From contig CAVQAW010000003.1 in the NCBI GenBank assembly GCA_963710535.1, forward strand, positions 1 to 64,000: a DNA stretch of 64,000 bases, read 5' to 3'. This stretch comes from Pelagihabitans sp963710535. GTDB lineage: Bacteria > Bacteroidota > Bacteroidia > Flavobacteriales > Flavobacteriaceae. Of this stretch, positions 1 to 9,073 are shown one piece after another. Made by a program: the position numbers and the translations under genes. A model generated the notes under the pieces. The model saw nothing but the letters and a program-made list of their open reading frames with translations. It was not told the origin of the DNA and made no database searches. Position 1 is the stretch's first letter. Each line of letters starts with the position of its first letter.

Positions 1-144
1 GTCCCTGAGTTGTTGGCCGACTTTGGTGATGGCCTCTTTGTCGGCGTTGATATCTACTGGACTCAGGGATCGGCCTCAGGGGCGGGTGCGCAGGATGGCG
101 CCGACGAGGAGTACGACGCCAATCGCGAACAAGTGACACTTCAC
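1..144 (-). CDS. Possible N-terminus of a membrane-anchored protein (edge fragment, frameshifted)
   Basis: On the minus strand a GTG at 144 could begin a protein with a single hydrophobic segment (about FAIGVVLLVGAIL) followed by basic residues, as in a membrane anchor. After a stop in that frame, a neighbouring frame carries a sensible-looking stretch with DINADKEAITKVG that runs off the left edge, which would require a frameshift. It would be divergent from the beta-propeller gene at 328. No family is recognised; this belongs to the high-GC foreign segment and is weakly supported. Confidence 0.22.
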
Positions 145-327
145 GGAAACCCTCGCTTTCTGCCGGCCCTGAATGGACTCTCCGTGGTCGGTGTGCTTCG
201 GTGGAGCGCGTATTCTATCCAATCGGCGTCTAATTTTCAATGTGACTTTGAACCCCAAAAACTGGTGTGGAGGGCCGTACCATGTAAGGTTCCGGTATTC
301 AACACTCCTGATAGAAGGTGGCAAGCG

Positions 328-1574
328 ATGAAAAGCTCTTCGATAGCGATTTTGTCGGTTTCGGTGGTCTCCTTGTTGGCCCTGAGCGGACGCGGACGCT
401 CCTTCAGGCTGGTATCGTGGGGCGGTCCGAATAGGAACTTCCATTTCGGCGTGGACCCGGGCTTGCAAATCCTGGTCGGCCGGTCGTGCCGAACAGCTTT
501 GGAGCCGACCGCTCGGGGAAGGCTCTCCAGCATCGTACACGAGGGCGACGCGCTCTCACCATCTGCACCGAGGAGGACGATGGAATCATCGTTTTCTCTC
601 GACGCGGGGAGCGGCGAGACCATTTGGGAGCATCGATACACGGCGCCTCTTCTCGAGGATATCGACTGCGCACTCGTTTCTCGTGGGGGAGCGGGCCCCT
701 CTGCAACGCCGCTGTTGCAGGACGGGAAATTGTATCGATGAGCTCGACGGGAAAGTTCCATGTTCTCGATCGAAAGACCGCGAGATCCAGTGGTTCCACG
801 ATCTGGACGAGAAGTTCGACATGTCGGGCTACCGGGGCTTTGCACCGAGTCCGCTGGCCTATGGCGATACCGTTATCCTCTGCCGAGATTGGTGGTCTCG
901 GTCAAGCCGTGGTGGCCTTTAATCGAGAAACCGGAGAGGTGGCGTGGAAGAATCAGGACTTCCGTATGGCACCCGCCTCGCCCATTTCTGATCAATATCG
1001 AGGCCAGGGCGGCTCGTCGTTTTTTCACCTTCGGAAGTCGTGGGGCTCGACCCGAATAACAGCAATTTCTCTGGAGCCATTCGCACGAGACCCAATACGG
1101 CCTGAACATCAGCACGCCGGTTTGGGGTGACGGCAACATGTTGTTCACCTCGTCGGCCTATGACGGCGGGAGCCGCATCCATCGACTGTCGCGCGACGGC
1201 GGCAAGACCACCGCCGAGGAGCTCTGGTACGACAACCGGTTGCGCCTTCACTTCGGCAATGCCATCCGCATCGGGAATCTGGTGTTTGGCACCAGCGGTA
1301 ACTCGGACCGGCGTTTCCATTGCGGTCGATGTGGTAACCGGCAAGAGATGTGGCGGGAACGGACGTTCGGTCGATCCCCAGCAGTTACGCCGACGGAATG
1401 CTCGTGCTCGTTGACGAAGATGGAGATCTTCGCCTTGGCGACGGTCACTTCCGACAAACTGACCGTATCGCGAGGGCGGAGATCATGACGGAGAACGCCT
1501 GGACACCGCCGACGCTGGTCGGCACCAAGCTTTATGTGCGGGACAGGAAAATCTCGTGGCCTTCGGACTTGTGA
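328..1574 (+). pseudogene. PQQ-like beta-propeller repeat protein, exported, heavily frameshifted
   Basis: An ATG at 328 opens a signal peptide (MKSSSIAILSVSVVSLLALS) followed by the WGGPNRNF motif that commonly starts PQQ-like beta-propeller proteins of planctomycetes and related bacteria. Blade-like repeats follow, such as SLDAGSGETIWEHRY (about 600-650), KFHVLDRKT (about 755-780), VVAFNRETGEVAWKNQDF (910-960) and SIAVDVVTGK (about 1320), ending near LYVRDR at 1540. These pieces lie in different frames, so at least five or six indels separate them. Such proteins are periplasmic or surface-bound and of uncertain function; no PQQ dehydrogenase catalytic residues were identified. Base composition is richer in GC than everything after 3450. 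I read it as a real gene from another organism, read with many indel errors or decayed. Confidence 0.6.
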
Positions 1575-1707
1575 ATAGTTGTTACGTAAACTTAAGGAAA
1601 AGTTCTGAGCTTCCAAATGTCTTCATCTTAGATTGCGGCGCCGCCACCTCGTTCGGATGTGATATCGTGTTCGGCCCGGACCCGTAGGCCCGGTATTCAT
1701 AACTGCA

Positions 1708-3450
1708 TGCCAAAGTCGAGATCCAAACCAAGCTCCCCCGCACCCAACCGGACGCTCAACGCCGCCGACGTTCAGCCGGTCTTGATGTCGTCAACGACCC
1801 CGTCCTGGTCATTGCCGGGGCCGGCACGGGAGAAACGCCCTACGCTGATTCATCGCCTGGTGCATCTGGTGGAAGCGGGTGTGCCGCCGGAGTCCATTTT
1901 GCTCCTCACGTTCACGCGCCGGGCCGCCCAGGATGATGGGGCGCGCGTCGGAGATCCTCGGAGGCCGGTGTGACCGGGGTCGGGGGAGGCGCTTGGCGCT
2001 CTTTTTCGCGAACATGATGCTGCGGCGTTACGGGCCGGCGATTGAGCTGAATCGAGACTTGGTGATAACAATCAGGGCGATTCGTTCAAGAAATCTTCCA
2101 AGCGGCATCCGGAGCGAATCGGGTCTTTGTCCAAAAGAGAGCGTCGCTTTCCTTCAGCGGACGACTCCCGTCAGCGCGATTCTGAGCAAAGCGGTCAACA
2201 AGCAAGTTTCCATCGAGACGATCCTCGACGAGGATGTCCTTCAGTTCGTACACGAGGAAGAACCGCTGGTCGGGAATCGACAAACGCTACCGGAAGTACA
2301 AGACCGAGCGCGGCGACTGCTGGACTTCGATGATCTGCTGGTCGAGCTCGTCCATCTGCTGGAGGCGAGCGTGACGCGGTCCCGCGTCCTGGACCGTTAC
2401 CGGTACGTGATGGTCAACGGTTGCAGAACACGAACATCCTCAGGGCGTATCACGCGACTCCTGGCCGGCACCGAACGCAACATCCTGGTCGTGGGGGACG
2501 ACGCGCAGATTGTCTGCGCCTTTCGCGGCGCAAACTACCGGAACCTCTTCGATTTCGATGAAGAGTTCGACGACGCCCGGTTGATCAAGCTGGAGGAAAA
2601 CTACCGGAGCGCCGACCGGTCCTTGATGTGGCCGATGCGCTGATGGAGCAGATGTCCGAGGCTTTCGAGAAGGAGCTCTTCACTCGAAGAGACGGCAGGA
2701 ACTTCCGCGGCTTCGTCGAGGCCGCGACTGAAGAACAGCAACCCCGTTTCATGCACGGCGAAATCGAAAGATTTCGTGAAAGGGAAGTGTTAACTCGGAA
2801 ATGGCTGTTTTGTTTTGGGCCAGCCGTCACGCCTTTTCCTCTCGAGGTCGAGGCTCAGCGCGCCGGACGTCCCTACGTGAAATACGGTGGATTCCGTTTT
2901 CTAGAACTGTCACATCAAGGACATTCTGGCGCACCTCCGGGTGCTCGCGAATCCGTCGGACAACCTTCTTGATCCGTGTCTTGATGCTCTACGGGAGGAA
3001 TCGGAAGAACGGGGGCGCAGAAAATCCAGAGCGCCGTCGCCGGTAAGCCCGCGTCCCAAGGGCTCAAAGAATATCCGGGCCGCGGAAAGGTCAAAGCAAG
3101 TGTGGGTGGAGCTTCTGGAAGCTTTTTCGCCGATTGGAAGAGCTCAATCTTCACGGTCTCCTGCCTCGAGAAGTCGTCGAGACTACGAACCGATGCTCCA
3201 GGAGCGATTAAATAATACCGGCCCCGAAGGAAACGCGACCTGGAGCGACTCGTGGTCATGTGCGAGCGGTATCGGTCACTGACTTCGATGCTCACCAACT
3301 TCAGTCTCGATCCGCCCACCCGTTCGAGTAGACAATCTGGCCGGTGAAACCGGCGAAGACCAGTTAATTTTTCTCCACCATGCGCTCGGCAAAGAGCTGA
3401 AGAACTGGAAAGTCGTCTTCATCATTCAAGCGGTGGATGGCTACATCCCG
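1708..3450 (+). pseudogene. UvrD/Rep-like superfamily 1 DNA helicase, frameshifted and truncated
   Basis: Reading across frames gives a UvrD-type ATP-dependent 3'-5' helicase. Visible pieces are a degraded Walker A region (VIAGAGTG.. T near 1810-1835) followed by LIHRLVHLVEAGVPPE and LLLTFTRRAAQ, then LLDFDDLLVELV (about 2320-2350), VVGDDAQIVCAFRGANYR (about 2490-2540), LIKLEENYRSADRS (about 2583-2625), and near the end LKNWKVVFIIQAVDGYIP, which corresponds to the ..GLEWKVVFVIHAADG.. motif of the family. Several indels are needed. The homology stops at base 3450, where ilvD homology begins on the other strand. The end of the helicase (C-terminal third of 2A/2B) is therefore missing. Its high GC and frame breaks match the upstream propeller gene, not the flavobacterial genes. 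Confidence 0.65.
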
Positions 3451-4684
3451 ATTCAAATACCTTGGCAGGACCTGAAAAATGGTAGCCTTCCTTTCCGGTT
3501 ATCTTGGCCACTGCACCTTCTTCTGCAAGGTTTCCGTAAAGGATTCTTAAATGTCCGGTGGCTTTTATGGGATCGCTCAACGGTTTTATCACCTGCTGTC
3601 CTTGTTTCAGTCCGGGTAAATCCTTCAGATTCTCGGTCCATGTTTTTCCGGTGACGGTTAAACACTCGCCATGAAGCATTCCATTATCGAGCATGAATTT
3701 CAAAACGGCCGGGGTTCCGCCAACGCGATGCAGGTCTTCCATCAGATATTTACCGCTTGGTTTTAAGTCGGCCAAAAATGGTGTATTGTCGCTGATCTTC
3801 TGAAAATCGTCCAGGTCAAATTTGATTTCGGCTGCTTTGGCAATGGCCAAAAAGTGAAGTACTGCATTGGTCGAGCCTCCCAAGAGCGTCAGCAGGCGAA
3901 CCGCATTTTCAAATGATTTTCTGGTGATGATGTCGCTCGGTTTGATGTCGTTTTCCAGCAGGTGTCGCAAAGCTTTGCCCGAGTTTTGGCTATCCTCTTG
4001 TTTTTCCTTTCCCGTTGCCGGATTGGAGGAGTTGTACGGCATGGCCATTCCAAGTGCTTCGATGGCCGAGGCCATCGTATTGGCCGTATACATGCCTCCA
4101 CAAGCACCGGCACCCGGACAGGCATTTTTGATCACGCCTTTAAAGTCGGTCTCACTCATGGTCCCGGCGACTTTTTCACCCCAGGCTTCAAAGGCAGAAA
4201 CCACATCCAATTTTTTATCTTTATAGCATCCCGATGCAATGGTACCACCATACACCATTACCGAAGGACGATTCAAACGTATCATGGCCATCAAAGCGCC
4301 GGGCATATTTTTATCACATCCCACTACTGTAACCAAACCGTCGTAGTTCATTGCCTGAACCACCGTTTCCATTGAATCGGCAATAATGTCCCGTGAAGGT
4401 AGCGAATAGCGCATCCCAGGGGTGCCCATTGAAATCCCGTCACTAACACCAATGGTGTTGAACACCAGACCCACCAATCCGGTGGAGTTGATCCCTTTTT
4501 TTACATGTAATGCCAAATCGTTCAGGTGCATGTTACAAGGATTTCCCTCGTATCCCGTACTACCTATCCCAATAAGGGGCTTCCGCATATCTTCCTCGGT
4601 CAGCCCTATGGCATACAACATCGCTTGGGAAGCGGGTTGGGTCTCGTTTTGGGTAATGGTCTTGCTATATTTGTTAAGCTCCAT
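3450..4684 (-). CDS. ilvD: Dihydroxy-acid dehydratase, 3'-truncated
   Basis: This enzyme dehydrates 2,3-dihydroxy-3-methylbutanoate and its isoleucine-pathway analogue to 2-keto acids, the third common step of valine, leucine and isoleucine synthesis. The three iron-sulfur cluster cysteines are present: C50 (GNPC), C123 (GCDKNMPG) and C195 (GAGACGGMYTANTM). Homology is continuous from residue 1 to about residue 412 (GPAKVFES) and then ends abruptly; the family is normally about 560 residues. The open frame runs on to 3422 but the last eight or so residues are encoded by the foreign segment. The gene is cut by the junction at about 3450, so the truncation is probably an assembly artefact and not a biological loss. 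It reads away from pxpC with a 302-base gap. Confidence 0.93.
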
Positions 4685-4986
4685 TAATTATGGTTTTTCA
4701 TGATTTCAGCTGTATTCTCCAACCAAAGATAATAGTTTGGCAAGCGCGGGGAAGATTCCCAACTGATGCCATCTAAATCCAATGCCTCAAAATATTATTT
4801 ATATATCTGATAATGAAATAGTTAGATTCTTTTTTTTATCATATCCAATTCGCTGTTGACACTGTTGTGAGCGCTATTGGAACGGATAAATCTGGCAAGA
4901 TTTGATCGGGAAACACCATAGATGCATCGAAAAGCATCGCATATCGGGCATTAACCCTACGCCGCGTTCCAGTATCAATCTCCGTA
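4685..4986. other. Non-coding gap between ilvD and pxpC
   Basis: About 300 bases with no supportable gene. Both flanking genes are on the minus strand, so this holds the 3' flank of pxpC and the promoter region of ilvD. There is a weak GATGC/GCATC hairpin near 4920-4940 without a T-tract in the minus direction, and an AT-rich stretch at 4790-4850. Nothing here is a confident terminator, leader peptide or RNA. Confidence 0.5.
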
Positions 4987-5828
4987 TCAGAGCAGTTTTA
5001 TGGAAACGACATCCCCGAATTTCTTTTGTGCCAGGATGGATATGGCCTTATCGGTAATCTGAAGTATTCTCGGATACCCGCCGGTGGTTTGGCCGTCTTT
5101 CATCAAGATGATCAACTTGCCGGCCGGAGTGAGTTGTACGGTACCGGGCAAGGTGGCGGAAGTGAGCATGGAATATATGGTGTTCGCCAATCGTTTGATT
5201 GAGTTGATACGCCATTCGGTTGTTTTCTTTGGCAATGGTGAAATCCTTAAAAAAAAGACCCTCCAACTGTTTGTCGTGGAGTATCTTGAATTCAGGGCCC
5301 GGATGGGCTTCCAAAACTTTCTCATCCAATAGGTCGTCTAACTTATATTCGGTAATTCTTGGTTCGAAAATCTTATTGACTTGATAAGGTACGTAAGGAT
5401 TTGTCATCGAGATGGTTGCTTTCGGTTATGGGCAAGAACATCGATTGGCTGCCTAAAATTGACTTGCCCCTAAAACCGTCTTTGATGGCCAAATAAGAAC
5501 GAAACCCCCTTTCCAATTTGCCGTAGGAAAGAATATCCCCGGCTTCAACCCGATATATCTTATGGTTCTGTATGGGTTCATTATTGAGGGTTGCCGACAT
5601 TTCTGCCCCGCCCAGAGCGATAAAGGAGTCTTCTTCAAAAAGCAGCGTCGGGCCCGTCATGGTGATTTCGATCACGGCCGCATTCCCATCGTTCTCGAGT
5701 AACATGTTTAGATTTCTAACCGTATGCCCGTCCATGGCCCCAGCAATGGGAACCCCCTTGTCCCTATACCCAAATCTACCTGAATCCTGTACCGATGTAA
5801 AAAAACCGGATTTAAGAACCTTTAGCAT
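4987..5828 (-). pseudogene. pxpC: 5-oxoprolinase subunit C (biotin-dependent carboxyltransferase family), two frameshifts
   Basis: PxpC works with PxpA and PxpB to hydrolyse 5-oxoproline to glutamate using ATP. Residues 1 to about 140 lie in one frame (MLKVLKSGFFTSVQDSGRFG, then the typical PIAGAMDGHTVRNLNMLL and ALGGAEMSATLN). The frame then breaks near 5396, where dropping one T of CCTTAC would restore ..DDKSYVPYQVNKIFEPRI; the middle part ends at ..ENNRMAYQLNQTI. A second break lies near 5170-5195, after which LPGTVQLTPAGKLIILMKDG and QTTGGYPRILQIT complete the family's C-terminus to a stop at 4987. Total length, about 280 residues, is normal. The start overlaps pxpB by 17 bases. Both breaks look like single-base indels, either sequencing errors or a recent loss of function. 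Confidence 0.82.
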
Positions 5829-6555
5829 CCAATTTAATTTTTTCGATTTTATAAATACCCACTTCCCCTTCTATCTTATGCAGGTCGTACTCCGCCCTCG
5901 AGATGGGATAGAATTGAATCTGATCGCCGACGGTAACAAAGGAAGGCGGGTTTTGGTTTGCATCAAAAATGGGAATACTGCAATTACCGATGATATTCCA
6001 GCCGCCTGGGGACTCTTGTGGATAGATGCCGGTTTGTTTTCCCGCCATTCCAACCGCACCTTTTACCACCTTGAGTCGAGGTGTCGCCCTTCTGGGTACT
6101 TCCAAAACCTCTGCCAAGCCGCCCAAGTACATAAATCCCGGCAAAAAGCCAATACCGAAAACGGTATAAATATTACCGGCATGTAACGCAATTATTTTAG
6201 GAATCGGCAGCTGCAAACGTTCCGCGATCTCCGGCAAATCGATCCCAAAATCGAGATCGTAGCAAACGGGAAGTCGCCATAGGTATTTTTGCCTCGGCTT
6301 CACCGCCGCCTTTTCTTCATACCATTCCAGCAATTGTCCCTTTAACACTTCGAATTCGATTTGACTGTTTCGCTGGATCAAGGTCAGCGAATTGTAGGCT
6401 GGTACAAATTCCCATTGGTTTGGATCCAATTTTTGCTTCAAATATTCCTGAAATTGAAGGATGTCCTCTAAAATGGAATGTAATACCTCATTGGGCCATT
6501 CCACTAATATGGCATGGACCCCAAATGGTTTCATTTGAATCTGGAGCTTTTTCAC
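5812..6555 (-). CDS. pxpB: 5-oxoprolinase subunit B (KipI/allophanate hydrolase subunit 1 family)
   Basis: A 247-residue cytoplasmic protein of the family formerly annotated as KipI or allophanate hydrolase subunit 1. It is a subunit of the PxpABC 5-oxoprolinase, which recycles the 5-oxoproline that forms spontaneously from glutamine and glutamate. The diagnostic segment is GIGFLPGFMYLGGL at about residues 150-163, followed by VPRRATPRLKVVKGAVGMAG and TGIYPQESPGGWNIIG. Length is normal for the family. The ATG overlaps the pxpA stop in an ATGA arrangement, and its 3' end overlaps pxpC, so the three genes are translationally coupled. It is intact, unlike pxpC. Confidence 0.92.
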   Translation of the reverse strand: MKKLQIQMKPFGVHAILVEWPNEVLHSILEDILQFQEYLKQKLDPNQWEFVPAYNSLTLIQRNSQIEFEVLKGQLLEWYEEKAAVKPRQKYLWRLPVCYDLDFGIDLPEIAERLQLPIPKIIALHAGNIYTVFGIGFLPGFMYLGGLAEVLEVPRRATPRLKVVKGAVGMAGKQTGIYPQESPGGWNIIGNCSIPIFDANQNPPSFVTVGDQIQFYPISRAEYDLHKIEGEVGIYKIEKIKLDAKGS

Positions 6556-7301
6556 TTTTCGATTTGGATATTATGGTTCGGCAACCGTTTGGAAAGATAC
6601 ATCAATATTTGTAATACTTGGGGGTTGTCGCCGTGTATGCAATAAGTATCTGCCTTGATATCGATCTTCGACCCTTCGATTGATTTTACTCGTTGGTGCA
6701 TTGCCATCGAAAGCATGTGTTCCAAAACCGATTCGGGATCCGTTATGACCGCATCGCCATGTTCCCTTGACACTAGTGAAAGATCGCCGTTGTAGTTTCG
6801 GTCGGCGAAAGCTTCATATTTGAAGCTGAATTGGTTTTTCAGGGCTTCCTCGGCTATGGCGGAAGCAGGTGGAACATAAAGCCAAACGTCTTTTCTATAG
6901 TCATTCACGGCCTTGAGAAAGGTCGTTGCAAGATTTCTGTCTTTGGCGATGTCATTGTACAAGGCACCGTGTGGTTTGATATGGAAGAGTTTTTCCTGAC
7001 TTGAAGTTAAAATCGTTGTGAGGTTTTCGACCTGTTCAGCAATCGAACGAATTAGTTTCGGTTCCGACAATTTGATCGATTTCCTGCCAAAATTTTCCCG
7101 ATCCGGATAGGACGGGTGCGCCCCAATCTTCACCTTGTTTTTTATGGCCAACCGTACTACTTCAAACATCGTTTTATGATCCCCTGCGTGGCCACCGCAA
7201 GCGATACTGCATGAAGATATAAAAGGAAATATTTGTGCCTCGTTGTCCAAACCTTCCCCAACGTCGCAATTGATATCAATGGCTTTAATGTTGTTCTTCA
7301 T
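6552..7301 (-). CDS. pxpA: 5-oxoprolinase subunit A (LamB/YcsF family)
   Basis: A 249-residue LamB/YcsF family protein with the signature DINCDVGEGLDNEAQIFPF at residues 9-27 followed by SCSIACGGHAGDH, and the IKPHGALYNDIAKD segment that marks the family's likely metal and substrate site. PxpA forms the ATP-dependent 5-oxoprolinase with PxpB and PxpC in bacteria that lack the eukaryote-type enzyme. It is the first gene of the pxpABC operon on the minus strand, and its stop overlaps the pxpB start. The length fits the family. No catalytic residue appears to be missing. Confidence 0.93.
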   Translation of the reverse strand: MKNNIKAIDINCDVGEGLDNEAQIFPFISSCSIACGGHAGDHKTMFEVVRLAIKNKVKIGAHPSYPDRENFGRKSIKLSEPKLIRSIAEQVENLTTILTSSQEKLFHIKPHGALYNDIAKDRNLATTFLKAVNDYRKDVWLYVPPASAIAEEALKNQFSFKYEAFADRNYNGDLSLVSREHGDAVITDPESVLEHMLSMAMHQRVKSIEGSKIDIKADTYCIHGDNPQVLQILMYLSKRLPNHNIQIEK

Positions 7302-7355
7302 AACAGCTATCTTTCAATACAATGCGAACTATCTGAATCTGGGCAAAAAAGGGTC

Positions 7356-8156
7356 CTAGTCCAACACCTGGCCAATTCCTTTGGCAAAGGAATCAAAACC
7401 ATATAAGTATTTGTGATCGCCGCCTTCAATGGTAAATAAATTTTTGTTTTTCCCCGGAACGGCATCGAATAAGCGCTGTCCCTGTTCGAAGGGGACGACC
7501 GAATCCTCGGTCCCATGCAATATAAAAATAGGGCAATTTATCTTCTGTACATATTCGCTCGTGGGAAACTTGTAACGGGATAGCCATTGAACGGGCAAGA
7601 AGGGAAAGCGATACTTCCCGATTTCCACGCCGCTATAAAAGGGAGACTCCAAGATCAGTTTTTGGGGATGGTTCGCCGCTGCCAATCCGCTGGCGATCGC
7701 CGTTCCCAGGGAACGTCCATATATGATAATATTGTCTTCCTTATACGTCCTAAGTGCGAACTCATACAATAATTGCGCATCTTCCTTTAAAGCTTTTTCA
7801 CTTATTTTCCCGGTGCTTTTGCCGTAGGTTCGATAATCGAACAAAAACAGATCATATCCTTTTCCATAGATCAAATTGGCCACATGGCCCAGGTTCGAGA
7901 TATTTCCCGAATTTCCATGAAAATAGAGGATTGCCCCTTTCGTATGTTCCTGTTGAAAATAAACCACATTCAGCTTGGCCCCGTCATTGGCCGTGATGAA
8001 AAATTCTTCGTAAGGTTGACAAAATTCAAATTTGTGATTTGATGGCAGCACTTCTGGAAGAAAGATCATTCTTTCCTGAAAACCATAGGCCAATAGCAGC
8101 AGTACCGCGTAGAGTACCAGAAGCACGACACTGGTTATTTTAAGCCTTTTCATCAA
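7356..8156 (-). CDS. Membrane-anchored alpha/beta hydrolase
   Basis: A 266-residue protein with an N-terminal hydrophobic segment at about residues 7-25 followed by an alpha/beta hydrolase domain of the BEM46/ABHD12-13-like group. A likely triad can be read: nucleophile S149 in GRSLG, acid D218 in HGTEDSVVP and base H248 in GGDHKYL. The oxyanion-side motif HGNSGN is at residues 80-85. The substrate is unknown; hydrolases of this shape are often annotated as lipases, esterases or peptidases without proof. Its start lies inside the 3' end of the paralogue upstream (overlap 8140-8156), so the two are co-translated. Pairwise similarity along the whole length points to a tandem duplication. Confidence 0.85.
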   Translation of the reverse strand: MMKRLKITSVVLLVLYAVLLLLAYGFQERMIFLPEVLPSNHKFEFCQPYEEFFITANDGAKLNVVYFQQEHTKGAILYFHGNSGNISNLGHVANLIYGKGYDLFLFDYRTYGKSTGKISEKALKEDAQLLYEFALRTYKEDNIIIYGRSLGTAIASGLAAANHPQKLILESPFYSGVEIGKYRFPFLPVQWLSRYKFPTSEYVQKINCPIFILHGTEDSVVPFEQGQRLFDAVPGKNKNLFTIEGGDHKYLYGFDSFAKGIGQVLD

Positions 8157-9015
8157 TTCCGTTTTTGCGATGTGAAATTGATATGCTGGATCCCTTCAAA
8201 CTCATTTTTTCCGGTTTTGAGGCGATGATCTCCCCCAGCATTTTATGATAGGATTCAAAGGTGTTCAGGTTTTTATGGCCACCGCCGATGATGGTATACA
8301 ACCGGGTGGATTTTGGTTTGATCTTCGAAAGCTTAACACTGGTGCGGTAGGGAATCAACTTATCATCGGTGCCGTGCAGGATATGTACCGGACAATTCAC
8401 GTACTTCATCCATTTATAGGTGGGCATTGGAAATTTAATGAGTAGCGATAGCGGCATAAAAGGGATATATTTTTTGGCCACTTTACTCAGACTGTAATAG
8501 GGCGCATCCAAAATCAGCATTTTCGGGTCGTTCATGGAGGCCAGTTTGGTCGCAAAACCGGAACCCAATGACCGCCCATACAGAATAATGTATCTCTCCT
8601 CAACTTTTTCCTTGATTTTATCATAGACCAACTGCAGATCCCTTTTTATGGCCTTTTGGGTACGCCTGCCCGTACTTTTACCAAACCCCCGATAATCGAC
8701 CATCAACACTTCATAGCCATGACGGGTAAAATCAACAGCATATTTGCCCCAGCCTTTGATGCTTTTTGAATTTCCCTTGAGATAAAACACAATGCCTTTG
8801 GGCTGACTCACTTTAAATCGTAACCCATTGATCGTGGCGCCATCACGGGTTACCACGTTGTACTCTTCCGTTTCCTGATTTTCATAGAAAAACTGGAAGT
8901 CTTTGGGCAGCTTTTCAGGCTTGAACATCAAATAATCCTGTAAAAAATACAATAGAACACTGATGGTGAAATACACCCCAAGGATAAGCAACACAATATA
9001 GGCCCAGTCAGACAT
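8140..9015 (-). CDS. Membrane-anchored alpha/beta hydrolase (paralogue)
   Basis: A 291-residue paralogue of the preceding gene, with a hydrophobic anchor at about residues 6-25 and the same core: KGNSKS in place of HGNSGN at residue 80, nucleophile S149 in GRSLG, acid in HGTDDKLIP (D217 or D218) and H247 in GGGHKNL. The replacement of the HG pair by KG before the oxyanion loop is the most visible difference between the copies and could change substrate use or activity. It carries about 25 extra C-terminal residues rich in Ser, Lys and Ile. The gene begins 59 bases downstream of the corA stop and overlaps the second hydrolase by 17 bases. Confidence 0.84.
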   Translation of the reverse strand: MSDWAYIVLLILGVYFTISVLLYFLQDYLMFKPEKLPKDFQFFYENQETEEYNVVTRDGATINGLRFKVSQPKGIVFYLKGNSKSIKGWGKYAVDFTRHGYEVLMVDYRGFGKSTGRRTQKAIKRDLQLVYDKIKEKVEERYIILYGRSLGSGFATKLASMNDPKMLILDAPYYSLSKVAKKYIPFMPLSLLIKFPMPTYKWMKYVNCPVHILHGTDDKLIPYRTSVKLSKIKPKSTRLYTIIGGGHKNLNTFESYHKMLGEIIASKPEKMSLKGSSISISHRKNGIDEKA

Positions 9016-9073
9016 CCATTATCGTTTATCACAAGATACAAAATCTACTCCCCCGAAGAATCGCATCACTTGA

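Noticed and set aside
3450..4684. ilvD as a natural pseudogene
   Set aside because: The reading frame is perfect up to the exact point where foreign sequence begins, which is better explained by a contig join.
5572..6186. Plus-strand open frame of 204 codons opposite pxpB and pxpC
   Set aside because: It is antisense to genes with clear family motifs, has no recognisable domain and low-complexity shadow composition.
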